DNA of 18,873 bases from CAYPAU01 sp964408825 (GTDB taxonomy: Bacteria; Patescibacteriota; Microgenomatia; Levybacterales; UBA12049): positions 1 to 18,873 of the forward strand of contig CAYPAU010000015.1 of NCBI GenBank assembly GCA_964408825.1, in the 5' to 3' direction. The notes under the pieces are model-generated. The model saw nothing but the letters and a program-made list of their open reading frames with translations, was not told where the DNA came from and did no database searches. A program made the position numbers and the translations under genes. Shown here piece by piece: positions 1-6,195 of the stretch; position 1 is the stretch's first letter, and each line of letters opens with the position of its first letter.

Positions 1-90
1 ACCATGCACTTCCTGAGCATGCTTATCAAGCTCCTGTTTACTTTTGAACTGTCCCCCACAAGTCGGACAACTAAATTGGTCATTCTGCAT
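1..90 (-). CDS. Small C2H2 zinc-finger protein (3' end outside window)
   Basis: The first 30 codons lie inside the window and the stop lies beyond base 1. The start is fixed by an excellent ribosome binding site, GAGGAGGTGAG, 4 bases before the ATG at 88-90. The TGA of the upstream LUD gene lies inside this site, so the two genes are probably translationally coupled. The peptide shows a textbook classical finger: C8-x2-C11-x3-F15-x5-L21-x2-H24-x4-H29. This is the eukaryote-style C2H2 spacing including the hydrophobic core residues Phe and Leu. Such fingers bind nucleic acid or protein; the target here is unknown. Only one finger is visible and more could follow outside the window. Confidence 0.75.
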   Translation of the reverse strand, partial: MQNDQFSCPTCGGQFKSKQELDKHAQEVHG

Positions 91-103
91 TGTGCTCACC
101 TCC

Positions 104-724
104 TCAAAATCCTAATTTCTCATTAACAAAAATTATGGATATCCTTCTTGGCGCTTTTTCTTTGTTTACTATTAAAATTTTATTGACTCCACTTCCCATA
201 CCATAAGCTTTCCTGGCCCGTTCTTCTTCAAAGGGTAAGCTATATTCGTAAATTCGCTTCATTCCATCCTCTATGTTTTTAACAATTTTCTGTGCTCCCA
301 CTACCCAAACAACGTTATCTGCACCATATGCATAAGCGGGAAGCTGGCTGCCGGTTGCTGAAGCTACAAGAACTTGGCCATCCTCCGTTACTGCATGAAC
401 GCTTCCTATTGCCCATGCAGGTGCGGCCCCTAACATTTGCATTTGACGGCCGGAAGTTTCACGGTTCATGGAATTAAGCTGTTTTCGGATTGACTCAAAT
501 ATTCCCGACTCATTAATTTCTTTTGCCAAACCTAACTGTTCAAGCGTCACAGATGTCATAGTCATAATCTGAGCGTTTTTGGGAATTATTTCTAAGACTT
601 TCTTCCTTGCTTCGCTGCCATTTTCTGCCACAAATGTCTTTATTCCGTTTCCCTCAAGAGAAGAAATGGTTTTTGTAATTGATTTTTTGGTTGCTAATTT
701 ACTGAATTTTTGATTTGGTTTCAT
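104..724 (-). CDS. LUD-domain protein (LutC/YkgG-like)
   Basis: The 206-residue protein matches the LUD (DUF162) fold seen in LutC/YkgG. It has an N-terminal helix with a 'G-I-K-T-F-V-A-E-N' segment, a central 'M-T-S-V-T-L-E-Q-L-G' stretch, and the typical 'A-V-T-E-D-G-Q-V-L-V-A-S-A-T-G-S-Q-L' followed by 'V-V-G-A-Q-K-I-V'. In LutABC this family takes part in lactate oxidation with iron-sulfur partners. No lutA or lutB is nearby, so a stand-alone role, perhaps redox-linked, is inferred. The start lacks a ribosome binding site. An operator-like palindrome lies 43-58 bases upstream with a TAATAT -10 box between. The stop codon overlaps the ribosome binding site of the downstream zinc-finger gene. 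Confidence 0.85.
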   Translation of the reverse strand: MKPNQKFSKLATKKSITKTISSLEGNGIKTFVAENGSEARKKVLEIIPKNAQIMTMTSVTLEQLGLAKEINESGIFESIRKQLNSMNRETSGRQMQMLGAAPAWAIGSVHAVTEDGQVLVASATGSQLPAYAYGADNVVWVVGAQKIVKNIEDGMKRIYEYSLPFEEERARKAYGMGSGVNKILIVNKEKAPRRISIIFVNEKLGF

Positions 725-739
725 AAAGTTACTATCTTA

Positions 740-782
740 ATATTATTTTAACCGCTAATTTAATTCTGTCGTTTGAAAGACA
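740..782 (-). promoter_or_regulatory. Class II-type Crp/Fnr promoter of the LUD gene
   Basis: The minus strand reads TTTGTC, then 8 bases, then GACAGA (16-bp core TGTC-N8-GACA at 767-782, centre 774.5). A TAATAT -10 box at 740-745 predicts transcription from about base 733. The palindrome then sits at -41.5, the standard position for activation by Crp/Fnr proteins. The same arrangement occurs before two other genes in this window. The operator lies over the last codons of the uncertain gene at 760-1020. Confidence 0.6.
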
Positions 783-1020
783 AAATCGCCTTTGTCTTTA
801 GAACATTGTTAGTTGTTTCAGTCTTATTTTTTGTGCTTGTTATAAGGTTATTGAGGACATAATAGGTAAAGTTTTGATTTAGCTTTCTTATAGTAGGTTT
901 ATAATCGTAAGATCCGATAACCCTTCCAGGTTTTTTATCAACCGGTGTTTTTAAAACCCGATAAAAATCCCCTAAAACCGTACCATTCAAAAACCTTTCT
1001 ATTGATGTGAACTTTCTCAT
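760..1020 (-). CDS. Hypothetical protein, 86 residues
   Basis: An uninterrupted frame of 86 codons starts with ATG and ends with a basic tail. It is rich in Lys, Asn and Thr, with no cysteines, signal peptide or convincing membrane segment. I do not recognise a family. There is no ribosome binding site. A TATAAA box at 1035-1040 would put a transcript start about 8 bases before the ATG, without a clear -35. Its last codons overlap the palindromic operator of the LUD gene. That overlap and the lack of a family match leave its reality uncertain. Confidence 0.4.
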   Translation of the reverse strand: MRKFTSIERFLNGTVLGDFYRVLKTPVDKKPGRVIGSYDYKPTIRKLNQNFTYYVLNNLITSTKNKTETTNNVLKTKAILSFKRQN

Positions 1021-1155
1021 ATTAAAAAACTTTTTTTATATAAAATCGGTTTGGGGTAGGGTCGGGAATGTCTGACAGTTCTTTTATTTTAGCGTTTGTC
1101 CTCTCAATCTCAGCAACAGTTCGAATTTTATAACTGCGTACCCCAAAGTCCCATC

Positions 1156-1326
1156 CTAAGCAAAGTCCGCATTAGTAAATCGTCTTTCTTTGCTTTCCCT
1201 TTTTTGTTCAGCTTTTTCTTCTGGATTGGCTTCGCAATTACAATCGTCAGGATGTTTTTCAATCATACCGATTGCTTTTCCCATTCTGCACATTGCGCAA
1301 TTATCGTGTTTTCCATGTCCCATCAT
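1156..1326 (-). CDS. Small Cys/His-rich protein, 56 residues
   Basis: This short gene begins with two ATG codons. The ribosome binding site GGAGGTGA lies 7 bases before the first ATG, which overlaps the TGA of the upstream thioredoxin-like gene (ATGA). That is strong evidence for a real, coupled gene. The N-terminal half is Met/His/Cys-rich: H4, H7, C10-x2-C13, H25, C29-x-C31. This suggests metal or thiol binding. The C-terminal half is charged and probably helical or disordered. I recognise no family. Coupling to a CxxC protein suggests a shared redox or metal-handling role (inference). Confidence 0.7.
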   Translation of the reverse strand: MMGHGKHDNCAMCRMGKAIGMIEKHPDDCNCEANPEEKAEQKRESKERRFTNADFA

Positions 1327-1655
1327 ATTTTTTCACCTCCCTCTACAAGCTTTATTAACTCTTCCTTAGTTGGCGCTCTGTCCGAAAAAGCAATAACCTT
1401 GCGGGTTTTTGGATTGATAAAAGTCGGTGTATAAATATAACTCTCTTTATATCCTCGATTCCTTGAGTTTTCATCGATTTCCGAGAGATATTCTTCCCAA
1501 AGTTTTCTTCCGGAAGGATTTTCTATATTATGTTTCTCAAATGAATATCCTTCATACTCAAGTTCCTCAACAATTGGCCTTACGGCTTCACAATCTCTGC
1601 AGCCGTTCTTCCAGAGCTCAATCAGACAGTCTTGACAAGTTGCTATTCCTTTCAT
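1323..1655 (-). CDS. Thioredoxin/glutaredoxin-like protein with two CxxC motifs
   Basis: The 110-residue cytoplasmic protein (no signal peptide) has C7-Q-D-C10 near the N-terminus. A second pair, C19-R-D-C22, is followed by a helix and 'Y-E-G-Y-S-F-E-K-H-N-I', the first beta-alpha-beta of a thioredoxin fold. 'I-Y-T-P-T-F-I-N' supplies the conserved cis-Pro region. A thiol-disulfide oxidoreductase role is likely; the double CxxC is unusual and could bind metal. The ATG has no ribosome binding site. A TAAAAT -10 box at 1662-1667 predicts transcription starting at the A of the ATG, so the mRNA would be leaderless. A Crp/Fnr-type operator is centred exactly 41.5 bases upstream. Its stop overlaps the start of the Cys-rich gene downstream. 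Confidence 0.75.
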   Translation of the reverse strand: MKGIATCQDCLIELWKNGCRDCEAVRPIVEELEYEGYSFEKHNIENPSGRKLWEEYLSEIDENSRNRGYKESYIYTPTFINPKTRKVIAFSDRAPTKEELIKLVEGGEKI

Positions 1656-1661
1656 AAAACC

Positions 1662-1704
1662 ATTTTAACCCTTGAAATTTTGATATTCTGTCAGTCAGAC
1701 GACA
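1662..1704. promoter_or_regulatory. Divergent regulatory region with Crp/Fnr-type operator
   Basis: The operator core TGTC-N8-GACA covers 1689-1704 (centre 1696.5) between the minus-strand thioredoxin-like gene and plus-strand nnrE. On the minus strand a TAAAAT -10 at 1662-1667 gives a start at 1655 and places the operator at -41.5. On the plus strand a TATATT at 1732-1737 would start at 1744, two bases before the nnrE ATG, with the operator at -47.5. Activation of the minus-strand gene is therefore the better-supported reading. Confidence 0.6.
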
Positions 1705-1745
1705 AATTTAGTAAATTTAGTATAAAATTACTATATTATTAAAGT

Positions 1746-2477
1746 ATGCTAAGATTTCCGGCGGTAACTATTGATCAGATGCGGGAAGTAGATAGGATTA
1801 TGGTTGAGGAAATTGGTATTTCAATTCTTATGATGATGGAGAACGCTTCAAGAAACATCGCGGTTTTTTCTCGAACAATGCTCGGAGGAAATGTGAAGAA
1901 CAAAAAAATCCTTATTCTTTGTGGTAAAGGTAATAATGGAGGAGATGGGCTCGGAGCCGCACGACATTTGATAAATTTCGGGGCAACGCCTATCCTGTTT
2001 CTTGCAACAAAACCTGAAGCGTTAGGAAACGATTCAATAATTCAATATAATATCTTGAAGAATACTCAAGCGTCAATTTATACATATGATACCCCAGATA
2101 AGGAACTCTTAAAAGATCTTCTCTGCCATGCTGACCTTATTATTGATGCGCTTCTTGGTTATAGCCTCAAGGGGAACCCACGACCACCGATTGATACTAT
2201 GATTGAAGATGCAAACCAGTCTGGTATGCCAATTCTTTCTGTTGATATACCTTCAGGGCTCGACGGAAATACAGGAATAGCTGCTGATTCAACCATTAAG
2301 GCAAGCACAACACTAACACTGGCACTACCAAAAGTCGGCTTGACACAAGATGCGGCAAAGCATTATGTTGGAGAACTATATTTAGCAGATTTGTCTGTAC
2401 CTTCGACAATTTATAAAAAACTTGGCATTAATATCCCGGACATGTTCGAACATGAGGAAATTGTAAAAGTATTCTAG
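1746..2477 (+). CDS. nnrE: NAD(P)H-hydrate epimerase (YjeF N-terminal domain)
   Basis: The 243-residue protein is a stand-alone YjeF N-terminal domain. It shows 'V-D-R-I-M-V-E-E-I-G-I-S' at the N-terminus, 'E-N-A-S-R', the nucleotide-binding 'C-G-K-G-N-N-G-G-D-G-L' at 59-69, 'D-A-L-L-G-Y' and the 'V-D-I-P-S-G-L-D-G' signature. The enzyme interconverts R and S forms of hydrated NAD(P)H so that a dehydratase can repair them. The partner dehydratase (NnrD) is not fused and not in the window. No ribosome binding site precedes the ATG. A TATATT box 8 bases upstream suggests a two-base leader. It is the only plus-strand gene in the first 9.5 kb and diverges from the thioredoxin-like gene, sharing its regulatory region. 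Confidence 0.92.
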   Translation: MLRFPAVTIDQMREVDRIMVEEIGISILMMMENASRNIAVFSRTMLGGNVKNKKILILCGKGNNGGDGLGAARHLINFGATPILFLATKPEALGNDSIIQYNILKNTQASIYTYDTPDKELLKDLLCHADLIIDALLGYSLKGNPRPPIDTMIEDANQSGMPILSVDIPSGLDGNTGIAADSTIKASTTLTLALPKVGLTQDAAKHYVGELYLADLSVPSTIYKKLGINIPDMFEHEEIVKVF

Positions 2478-2498
2478 TTTCCGTAAAAAATTATCCTC

Positions 2499-2873
2499 TC
2501 ATGCCAAATCCGCCTTTTTTGCTCCACCCAATAGCTCGTACATGTTAGATCCCTGCATCAAGAGTGCTTTAACAATAATAACCAGTTGCACCATAATCCC
2601 GAACAAAAGCATTCCCATACCTAGAAACTGAAAAATATTCTGCCATTGTCTCCACACCTCTATGCTTTGCCAGGTGACCACAAAGAACTCTCCGGCTTTA
2701 GCTGCTTCTCTGACTGCTTTACTTTCTACCCAGTACTGATTATTTAAATTGCCTACATAAATCCCAATTACAAAAGCGACTATAATAAGAGCCAGCCCCA
2801 ACATCCCCACCATTCTACCCATGTCGCTCATTCCTTGAGCCTTAGACACTACTGTTTTTGGATCAATCAACAT
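2499..2873 (-). CDS. Small integral membrane protein, two TM segments
   Basis: I chose the ATG at 2871-2873 because GGAGGTGA lies 5 bases before it; an in-frame ATG at 2895-2897 has no ribosome binding site. The 124-residue product has two clear membrane helices, near residues 20-42 ('V-G-M-L-G-L-A-L-I-I-V-A-F-V-I-G') and 82-103 ('F-L-G-M-G-M-L-L-F-G-I-M-V-Q-L-V-I-I-V'). Between them is a roughly 40-residue Trp-rich loop with 'Y-W-V-E-S-K' and 'V-W-R-Q-W-Q-N'. The family is not recognised. The gene follows the Crp/Fnr regulator but has its own operator-bearing promoter, so it is a likely target of that regulator. Confidence 0.75.
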   Translation of the reverse strand: MLIDPKTVVSKAQGMSDMGRMVGMLGLALIIVAFVIGIYVGNLNNQYWVESKAVREAAKAGEFFVVTWQSIEVWRQWQNIFQFLGMGMLLFGIMVQLVIIVKALLMQGSNMYELLGGAKKADLA

Positions 2874-2920
2874 CTTCCTCACCTCCATTCTTCGCACGTT
2901 GCAATTCCTCTCATATCAAA

Positions 2921-2963
2921 AGTCTAGGATAGAAACATAAATAAATCTGTTGTCCAAACGACA
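2921..2963 (-). promoter_or_regulatory. Class II-type Crp/Fnr promoter of the membrane protein gene
   Basis: The minus strand reads TTTTGTC-N8-AACAGA, the same operator as before the LUD and thioredoxin-like genes (core 2948-2963, centre 2955.5). It also contains the shorter perfect palindrome TTGTC-CAAAC-GACAA on the plus strand. A TAGACT -10 at 2921-2926 gives a start near 2914, placing the operator at -41.5 and leaving a 40-base leader with a good ribosome binding site. The site lies immediately beyond the stop codon of the Crp/Fnr regulator gene. Confidence 0.65.
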
Positions 2964-2966
2964 AAA

Positions 2967-3632
2967 TTACAAAGAAGCTAATTTTTGGGGGTAGTATGAA
3001 ATAATTTTACCTTCACGTTTGATAATTCCCAGGCGGTCTAGTTTATTAAGTAACTCAGTCATGGTGGGACGGGAAACGCCGATCATATCTGCTAACTGTT
3101 CATGGGTAAATTTAGTAGTTATAACGACTCTTTCATTATTTATCTCACTATGTTTTTTAGACAATCTTAGTAGCAAGTCTTTAATTTTTGTAACGACATT
3201 ATTGGAGGCAAGGGATGCGACTTGCCTTTTTGCTTCAACCGTTTTAGCAAATAATTCTCTAATAAGAGGATAAGAGATGCGCGGATTTTGAGAAACCATT
3301 TCAAAAAAGTCATTTTTTTTCATCGTGCAGACAAAAGAATCTGTAGTAGCTTCAACAAAAGTTTCATTAGATTCCTCTATGCCCAAATCGCCAAACGCAT
3401 TTCCTGCTCCCAACACATCTACGATAATTTTTTTACCATCAGGTGTAAGTTCATAGATTTCTACACTTCCACTCTTTAAGATAAAAACTTTATCTTTATC
3501 TTCCGGCTCGAAAATAACCTGTTTTTTACGGTATTCTTTAGTGGACAAATGTCCTGCTAAATGTTCCAGCTCTTCTTGAGGAAGAGATTTAAATAAGTTG
3601 AGTTGTTTTAAATACCAAAGTTTTCGATTCAT
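2967..3632 (-). CDS. Crp/Fnr-family transcription regulator (1)
   Basis: The 221-residue protein has the family layout. A cyclic-nucleotide-binding beta-barrel lies at about 15-115 ('L-F-K-S-L-P-Q-E-E-L', 'K-S-G-S-V-E-I-Y', 'G-N-A-F-G-D-L-G'). A dimer helix is followed by a winged helix-turn-helix at 176-198 with recognition helix 'S-R-P-T-M-T-E-L-L-N-K-L'. That helix differs from Crp (R-E-x-x-x-R) and Fnr (E-x-x-S-R), so a non-canonical site is expected. The TGTC-N8-GACA sites around it are good candidates. It has a single cysteine (C102), so no Fnr-type iron-sulfur cluster. It is the last gene of the thioredoxin-CcdA-ArsR operon, 25 bases after arsR, and has no ribosome binding site. Confidence 0.9.
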   Translation of the reverse strand: MNRKLWYLKQLNLFKSLPQEELEHLAGHLSTKEYRKKQVIFEPEDKDKVFILKSGSVEIYELTPDGKKIIVDVLGAGNAFGDLGIEESNETFVEATTDSFVCTMKKNDFFEMVSQNPRISYPLIRELFAKTVEAKRQVASLASNNVVTKIKDLLLRLSKKHSEINNERVVITTKFTHEQLADMIGVSRPTMTELLNKLDRLGIIKREGKIISYYPQKLASL

Positions 3633-3657
3633 AAAATAAGCATCAAGATAGAATCAA

Positions 3658-3987
3658 CTATAGCTTAAGTGATTTTCTCATTAGACTCTTTATGAAACTT
3701 GCTTCTTTTTTATCCGAAAATTCGTAGCAGATTGTCTGCCCCATTCTGGTTGATGAAACAATGCCTATCTGTTTTAGTTTTGAAAGCTGATGGGAGATTG
3801 CTGGCATTGAAAGATCTAAGATTCCCACAAGATCCGATGGGCAAACCTCTTTTTCTTTAGTTAAAATATAAAGTATTTTAAGGCAGGTAGGATCACCCAT
3901 GCATCTTATAAGCTCTGCTTTTACATTAAATGCAGAGTTTTCAGCAACCTCTTCTCTAAATCGTTGAATAATACTTAAGGATAACAT
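3658..3987 (-). CDS. ArsR/SmtB-family repressor
   Basis: The 109-residue winged-helix protein has the ArsR core: 'R-C-M-G-D-P-T-C-L-K-I-L-Y-I-L', then 'E-V-C-P-S-D-L-V', then recognition helix 'M-P-A-I-S-H-Q-L-S-K-L-K-Q-I-G-I-V', and the wing 'R-M-G-Q-T-I-C-Y-E-F'. Cysteines are at 29, 35, 49 and 87. C49 occupies the place of the first Cys in the metal-binding 'E-L-C-V-C-D-L' motif of ArsR, but the second Cys is missing. A thiol-redox or persulfide sensor is as likely as a metal sensor. It lies 9 bases after the CcdA-DUF3179 gene in the same operon. A 24-bp palindrome over the operon's start site is a good candidate for its operator. Confidence 0.9.
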   Translation of the reverse strand: MLSLSIIQRFREEVAENSAFNVKAELIRCMGDPTCLKILYILTKEKEVCPSDLVGILDLSMPAISHQLSKLKQIGIVSSTRMGQTICYEFSDKKEASFIKSLMRKSLKL

Positions 3988-3996
3988 GATTCAAAG

Positions 3997-5697
3997 CTAT
4001 TTATTTATATATAATTCCGTTTCAGGATGAAAAGCAGCCCAGGCAAACCAGAAAAGCCGGATCGGAACGATTTTTTCGTTTGTTTGCAAATTTAAAATAT
4101 CAATTTCACCGGATTGTTTTTTCTCAAGTTTTATAGGAATGCTTCCGATTTTATCTTCAATAACTTTATTTTTTTCAAAAGCACTTTCAGGATATGCCTT
4201 TGATTTACCATCTAACTCTATCCCATAAACGACGGTTTTTATTTGAAGCTGTCTGTTTAGATCTTTAACACCAAAATAAATCTCGTCATCTTGTTCATAA
4301 GTACCATACGGGTATTGATCATAATCTCTAGCCTGCCCTGTATCTCTAGACAAAACTTCCGACTCCGGATGTTCCTTTTTCCATTCCCCCCAAGTGGTTG
4401 TAGCCATAACAATAGGCCTAAGCTTCTCGTTTCTTCTTGCGGCAGGCCCTACAATACCCTCCCCTGTTATTTGCTGCCATAGATTTCCTTCATACCTGTC
4501 GTACATTACCAAATCGCTGTTATGCAATTTTCCCGATACGCCAAGCTCCGTAGTTACTCTATCAACTTTTCTTTCAAATGCGACAGATGAACCGCATAAA
4601 GGGCAAAAAGTTATGGCAATCGGATCACCTGCAATTGTATCGTTGACTATCTCATGCCAATTTAAAATTCTCTGAGGATAAACACGGTTAACGCCCTTGT
4701 AGGAAAGAGCAAAAACAAGATCATTGTCAGAAAGCCAGCTTGATGCTGTTTTTGCGTCTTCAAATTTTGGTTTATCAATTGACGGAATACAATCTTTACC
4801 GCCAAAGCATCCTTGAATAAGATCAGAAGAATCTATCTTTGCGCCTGTGAAATCACTGGCAAGCCGTACGTCTCTTACGACTGTTGAACCGGGTACTGCT
4901 TTTTTCAGGCTTTGATCATCTTTTTTTAAATTTTGTAGCTCGTTAAACACATTAAATTTATTTTCAAAATTGGTTGGAAGCTGGGTCCAGTAATTTGGCA
5001 AAACCGCAAGCGTCCACGCCTGAAGCTTCCTGTCAAGGCCAGCTAATATAAAGAATGCAGTCAGAAGTACAATTAATCCAAATACCTTACGAATCCTCTG
5101 ATTATTTTCTTTCAAAAATCCTAATTTTTGTGTAAGTTTTCCGCCTCCTTTTGCAACAAAATAAAGTGCTGAACCTGCCCCAAGAGCATAGGTAAAAACC
5201 AGAAGTATTGACATAAAAGACAATGAGTTGATCGAGGCTAAGGTTGCAACAGTTGCGACAATTGGTCCGACGCAGGGAGTCCATACTACGCCAAGAGAAA
5301 CACCCGTTAGAACTCCGCCAGGAAAATCTCCCTTCTCATTTTTAAATGGGCGAATCCACCAATACCTTTCGATAAATATTTGAAATCTTTCCCATATTTT
5401 CGGAAATAGAAGACTAAATCCAAAAAATAACAATAAAAATACCGCTATGGATCTTATTGTGTCCGCGGGAATATTCAACAGGCGGACAATTGTAGCAAGA
5501 GATAGTGAGATAATAGTAAAACTTATTACAATACCAAGGATAATGCCCCTGACCCTTGCTATTTTTTGGCCTATGCCGCTTGCCAGAACTATCGGTAAAA
5601 CAGGCAAGGCACAAGGTGTAAAAACTGTTAAAATTCCCGATATAAATGCTACTGGTAAAAATAATAACATATTATTTAATATTGGCAAGAAGGGCAT
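3997..5697 (-). CDS. CcdA/DsbD-type electron transporter fused to DUF3179
   Basis: Residues 10-220 form a six-helix CcdA-like domain with the two redox cysteines in 'F-T-P-C29-A-L-P-V-L-P' and 'W-T-P-C142-V-G-P'. In this family these carry electrons from cytoplasmic thioredoxin across the membrane. Residues about 265-566 are a DUF3179 domain: 'G-G-K-D-C-I-P-S-I-D-K-P-K-F', 'V-Y-P-Q-R-I-L-N-W-H-E-I-V-N-D', 'F-C365-P-L-C368-G-S-S-V-A-F' and 'S-G-K-L-H-N-S-D-L-V-M-Y-D-R'. The CPLC pair looks like a redox CxxC, and C297/C303 form another possible pair. The fusion would let CcdA reduce an attached extracytoplasmic domain, as in DsbD. The start chosen overlaps the thioredoxin gene by 26 bases and has GGAGG/GGGGG upstream; an internal ATG at 5668-5670, one base past the thioredoxin stop, is possible. 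Confidence 0.88.
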   Translation of the reverse strand: MPFLPILNNMLLFLPVAFISGILTVFTPCALPVLPIVLASGIGQKIARVRGIILGIVISFTIISLSLATIVRLLNIPADTIRSIAVFLLLFFGFSLLFPKIWERFQIFIERYWWIRPFKNEKGDFPGGVLTGVSLGVVWTPCVGPIVATVATLASINSLSFMSILLVFTYALGAGSALYFVAKGGGKLTQKLGFLKENNQRIRKVFGLIVLLTAFFILAGLDRKLQAWTLAVLPNYWTQLPTNFENKFNVFNELQNLKKDDQSLKKAVPGSTVVRDVRLASDFTGAKIDSSDLIQGCFGGKDCIPSIDKPKFEDAKTASSWLSDNDLVFALSYKGVNRVYPQRILNWHEIVNDTIAGDPIAITFCPLCGSSVAFERKVDRVTTELGVSGKLHNSDLVMYDRYEGNLWQQITGEGIVGPAARRNEKLRPIVMATTTWGEWKKEHPESEVLSRDTGQARDYDQYPYGTYEQDDEIYFGVKDLNRQLQIKTVVYGIELDGKSKAYPESAFEKNKVIEDKIGSIPIKLEKKQSGEIDILNLQTNEKIVPIRLFWFAWAAFHPETELYINK

Positions 5698-6121
5698 TTA
5701 CCCCCTGTCCTCCGCTTACCCATTTAGTGATTTCATCACCCCTGCTATCTATCTGAACAAAAGTATCCTGATAAACAACACTGTATTTTTGTTTAAGAGC
5801 AGTTGAGGTATCGTAATTGGTTTTTAGTATAATTACATCTTTAGGAAGATTATCAAAATTTTCCCTAAAATCGGCTTCTGCTGCAATACAAGTGGGACAC
5901 CAGTCCGCATGGAAAAATACAACAGCTTTCCCGTTATTTTGAGTTGCCTTGAGAAGATTTTCCTCTGAATATGCGACATATCTTTTCGAAAATTCAGAAT
6001 TTGCTGAAGGGTTTAAGCTTCTTGCAGGCTGATTTGAGGAATTTCCGATAAAAAACAGTAAACCAAAACCTACAGAAATTATCAAAACTAATCCTATAAA
6101 AACATATGTAAAGGTCTTCAT
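5672..6121 (-). CDS. Membrane-anchored thioredoxin-like protein
   Basis: I placed the start at the ATG 6119-6121; the frame also opens at a TTG 18 bases upstream, but that lies in the operator. The 149-residue product has an N-terminal membrane anchor (about residues 5-26), a short linker, and a thioredoxin fold with 'V-V-F-F-H-A-D-W-C75-P-T-C78'. A segment 'Y-Q-D-T-F-V-Q-I-D' sits where thioredoxins have the cis-Pro loop, with no Pro, which is atypical. It probably faces outside the membrane and receives electrons from the CcdA domain encoded next. It is the first gene of the operon, behind a consensus promoter, without a ribosome binding site. Confidence 0.88.
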   Translation of the reverse strand: MKTFTYVFIGLVLIISVGFGLLFFIGNSSNQPARSLNPSANSEFSKRYVAYSEENLLKATQNNGKAVVFFHADWCPTCIAAEADFRENFDNLPKDVIILKTNYDTSTALKQKYSVVYQDTFVQIDSRGDEITKWVSGGQGVNALLANIK

Positions 6122-6131
6122 AATAGAATAG

Positions 6132-6155
6132 TTAAACAATTTCGCAACTGTTTAA
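6132..6155. promoter_or_regulatory. 24-bp palindromic operator candidate for the ArsR-family repressor
   Basis: Seven-base arms TTAAACA and TGTTTAA enclose a 10-base centre that is itself partly symmetric (TT-CG-AA). The palindrome runs from the edge of the -10 box across the predicted start site (6148), a classical repressor position. ArsR-family operators are imperfect inverted repeats of this size, and the operon encodes an ArsR protein, so autoregulation is inferred. Confidence 0.6.
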
Positions 6156-6183
6156 GTATAGACTGAGGAAGGGAGTTTGTCAA
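6155..6183 (-). promoter_or_regulatory. Strong sigma70-type promoter of the thioredoxin-CcdA-arsR-crp operon
   Basis: The minus strand has a perfect TTGACA (6178-6183), a 17-base spacer and TATACT (6155-6160), giving a predicted start near 6148. Its near-consensus strength suggests that control is by repression. Confidence 0.8.
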
Positions 6184-6195
6184 GAGAGAGTCTAA

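Noticed and set aside
1096..1434. A 112-codon plus-strand frame
   Set aside because: It lies opposite the Cys-rich microprotein and the thioredoxin-like gene, both with better start signals, coupling and recognisable motifs; its translation is Phe/Ser-rich antisense noise.
1632..1660. TTGACA-17-TAAAAC as a plus-strand promoter for nnrE
   Set aside because: The -35 lies inside the opposing coding sequence and the -10 is weak; the TATATT nearer nnrE fits better. It cannot be fully excluded.
4618..5697. DUF3179 as a selenoprotein
   Set aside because: Some DUF3179 proteins are annotated with selenocysteine, but here the motif reads C-P-L-C with two ordinary Cys codons, and no in-frame TGA or SECIS-like need exists.
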